A stretch of DNA of 64,000 nt from Enoplosus armatus. Taxonomy: Eukaryota > Chordata > Actinopteri > Centrarchiformes > Enoplosidae. This document shows, piece after piece, positions 61,601-64,000 of this stretch (within the stretch, counting starts at the first letter, position 1; each line of letters begins with the position of its first letter). Under the pieces are notes generated by a model. It worked only from the letters and a program-made list of their open reading frames with translations. It had not been told where the DNA came from and did not search any database. The stretch covers positions 51,904 through 115,903 of the forward strand of contig NW_027261191.1 in assembly GCF_043641665.1 (NCBI RefSeq), written 5' to 3'. A program made the position numbers and the translations under genes.

Positions 61601-64000
61601 TTTCATGATAAGTAGGTGATAATTACATGCATACATACATTTCAAGGAAAGTAATACGAAGTTAACTGATATCTAGATAGTTCCTACTAGCTAAACCCTG
61701 TTCCGTTGCCATCTCATCTGTCTCCGGTTCTGGTGCCCATTCCGGCGCCACTCCCCCACTGGGTCCCCCCACCCCGGACTTGAAAACCTTCTCCTCCTGC
61801 AGGGCCAAAGCTCCTGTGCTAGCTTCCAGACCCTTGTCGGTAGCACAGGGAAGACTTTGTTTTCCTCCTGGGCAGATCGACTTCAGGGCTAACCCCCTTC
61901 ACTTTTACCCAACAGCTGGGAAGCAAAACGCAGGAATTTCTTGGTTATTGAAGAGCTGCAGCATTTATTCATGGATTGATAGATTTTCAGCAAGTTTAAC
62001 TTTTGTGAAAAATCGAACCGCAACTGCTTATTAGGAAAGAGCACAATATAATTCTTAAATAATTTTGCAGTAATTTTGGACACATTTAGGGGTAATTTGG
62101 GGATAATTTCAAAGAAATTTCAAATACGTAACTTGCTAATTATCACCTACTTTCCATGAAATTTGTGGACCTGTAAATTGAAGCATTACCGAAGAAGGAA
62201 AACATTTATTGTTATACCAGACTTTATTTGGGAACTATGAGAAATTCTCACCTTTTTTGCACTGCTCAAGACCGTTCTTCTCTGCACATGCTGCAAAACC
62301 AGCGCATATTACTATAAATTCACCATTGTTTTGACAATAGTCTTACTGAAAGATATATGATGAAAAGGGCAAAGTTTAGAGAGCAGAGAGCTTTCTGGGG
62401 ACAGAGCAGGAGATGTCATTATATGTACAGTAAATAAGCCAAGAGAAGGAGGGATTTAGATTTTGAAGGTTACCCTGAAGCAACCACAAAGTTCACTGAA
62501 ACTGTGTGTGTGTGTGTGTGTGTGTGCTTTATGAGATAATATCTAGTCTAGAGCTTAAAGTAGTCTTACAGCGTGTGGAAAAGATCTTGCTGTGGTAGAA
62601 CCTCTCCCACTCCTGAGGCACTGGCAGAGCCATGACGGTAACAGCATACTGGGACCCAAGGGAGAGGCCGGGGAAAGGGTCTGACTTGTACACCTGCAGA
62701 ATTCAGTGGCAATTATGACTTCAAACACACTGCACACTTATCTGATAAGCTGAGATAAGAGTTTTTGACATATTCTTTATTAGTGGTTAAATAGAACGGC
62801 TTTCTCATACAAAGTCTCATATATATTGCTGTTATATATTATATATATTCATCCATCTATTTGCTATACCCACTTATCCTTGAGAGTCACAGGGGGGCTA
62901 CAGCCAATCCCAGCTGACATATGTTTATCAACACTTTCCCCAAAGAATTGTTGAGTCGAGTTGCCATTTTATGTGATGTGACGTTGTGTGTTTTTGATTG
63001 AATTTGAACTTTTTACTTACTTTTTTGTAGGATGATTTGATTTGAGCATATGCAGATTTGGATATGAGACTTGGACTTGGTTATGGTCAGATTTGCCTCC
63101 CAGAGTACCAGAATACTAGTACAGAGTGGTCATTGCAGCCTGTAGCTCTGGTACTAACTTGTGGTTCTTTCATGAAACATTTACCATTAAATAGATATCA
63201 CGTTTTTTAAAACATGATCCCTGTCTTTCATAGGCAACAATATGGTGTTTATGCATTGCAGTTCTTAAAAGTCACTTGTTGGTTTAACACTTGCTACACT
63301 TTAACAATTTCACACTTTTCTTTATTGTATGATGACGCCTCAAGGACATGTATGGATGTGTTAATGACCTTTGGTATGGTCCAGAATACTTAAATAATCT
63401 GTTGATTTCATGAGTCTGTTCTTAAAGCTGTGTTATTATTGGTTCTGTTAGTTAAATTATAAAGCTTGTATGTAAGGTGAAGCATGCTTTAGTGAAGTAA
63501 TGCTAGATTAAAGCTGCATTTCATGTGTGATTTGTGCTATTTTCCAATGCTTTATGCGAATACATATTTCATATACATATTCTATAGGTGAGTTCAAATG
63601 CTCACCTATAGGACTCCATTAGAGATTGTCATTAAGTTGAGTTAAAAGGGTTAAAAAGTGGTATTTGAGTATAAATGATAGTAATGCTAATTCATTTTCA
63701 ATCTAAAGCATATAATCCAAGGAAAATTGTAAAGCTATTGTGACATATTCCATCAGGATGTTAAAGTAAATGGACTCAAATGGTCTCACATATATAGTGC
63801 TTTTCAACCTTCATGGTTCCCACAGTTTTGGAGCTACAGCACTGTGTGTCATCTATAAAGGTTTTGTGAAGAGTTAGACCATCATTCAGCCAGGGATGCT
63901 ATAGGACATAGTTTTTACATGTAAAACAATTAACACAATATACGTTATATTAACGTACATCACCCCTGTCCCCACTGCGTTACATTAACGCACCCACCCC
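57685..64000 (-). CDS. il17rd-like: IL-17 receptor D (SEF)-like gene, eight of ten 3' exons in window, unit 3
   Basis: Exons visible are 62693-62570, 62290-62252, 61516-61371, 61254-61180, 60687-60621, 60193-60047, 59857-59685 and 58230-57685. The two further exons expected from the unit period lie beyond the right edge. This is the rightmost unit in view, and the gene reads leftward, so it is the copy most likely to join real 5' exons if the array ends nearby. It carries one amino-acid difference (Glu to Gln at base 62615). Confidence 0.72.
58429..59594 (+). pseudogene. RTE-like LINE remnant, unit 3
   Basis: Third copy, with the TA run 2 bp shorter than in unit 1. The resulting long frame at 58358-58876 is an accident of microsatellite length, not a repaired gene. 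Confidence 0.75.
61571..62191. mobile_element. MITE-like element, unit 3
   Basis: Same element with the same inverted ends. No unit-specific change was noticed. Confidence 0.7.
63937..64000 (+). repeat. L2/CR1-group LINE 3' end, unit 3 (cut by window)
   Basis: Only the first 64 bases of the intronic LINE 3' end are inside the window. Confidence 0.8.

Larger units (their letters stand above)
43592..64000. repeat. 21.8-kb tandem unit, copy 3 (right end cut; carries an ERV)
   Basis: The third unit matches the others up to 46582, is interrupted by a 9-kb retrovirus, and resumes at 55606 without loss of unit sequence. It ends at the window edge inside the intronic L2 fragment, so its last two visible-strand exon equivalents and the LINE stack fall outside the window. 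Confidence 0.95.

Noticed and set aside
1..64000. CRISPR array or other prokaryotic defence system
   Set aside because: The repeats are kilobase-scale units and simple microsatellites, and the content is vertebrate.

Overview
The window is vertebrate genomic DNA, most likely from a teleost fish. It has spliced exons with GT/AG borders, LINE 3' ends closing in TGATTC or ATGG runs of the kind common in fish genomes, a Tc1-like transposon, an L1-clade LINE and a gammaretrovirus-like provirus. There are no bacterial operons, tRNA or rRNA genes, or CRISPR arrays.

Layout. The whole window lies inside a tandem array with a period of about 21.8 kb. Unit 1 is 1-21797, unit 2 is 21798-43591, and unit 3 runs from 43592 to the right edge. 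Neither outer breakpoint is visible, so there are at least about 2.5 units. The units are almost identical: I found eight substitutions and a few microsatellite indels between units 1 and 2, without an exhaustive alignment. On the + strand each unit holds, in order: (a) a minus-strand L2/CR1-group LINE remnant; (b) the 3' end of a plus-strand LINE of the same group, split by a complete Tc1-like transposon; (c) about 1.5 kb of mostly unexplained DNA; (d) on the minus strand, ten exons of an interleukin-17 receptor D (SEF)-like gene, from mid-ectodomain through the transmembrane helix and SEFIR domain to a stop codon, with an RTE-like LINE remnant, a MITE-like element and an L2 3' end in its introns; (e) a nested LINE stack, in which a LINE with an esterase ORF is interrupted by a complete 6-kb L1 with a 16-bp target duplication; (f) an RNase H-type LINE remnant; and (g) a solo LTR.

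Unit 3 alone carries a complete 9-kb endogenous retrovirus (46583-55600, minus strand) inserted in its Tc1 element. It has a 5-bp target duplication, two 392-bp LTRs that differ at one base, a tRNA-Leu-type primer-binding site, and open gag, pol and env. Pol lies in the same frame as gag after one UGA stop. Units 1 and 2 hold the matching empty site, so insertion followed the duplication unless the ERV was later lost from them.

The host signal is the repeated 3' half of a cytokine receptor gene. The splice phases of the ten exons are compatible throughout. No exons for the signal peptide or first ectodomain part are visible in the units, so units 1 and 2 look headless, and unit 3 may continue into the gene's 5' exons beyond the right edge. 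I see no new enzymatic or defence system. The strongest novelty is the combination of a near-identical receptor-exon array with an apparently very young, unit-specific intact provirus.
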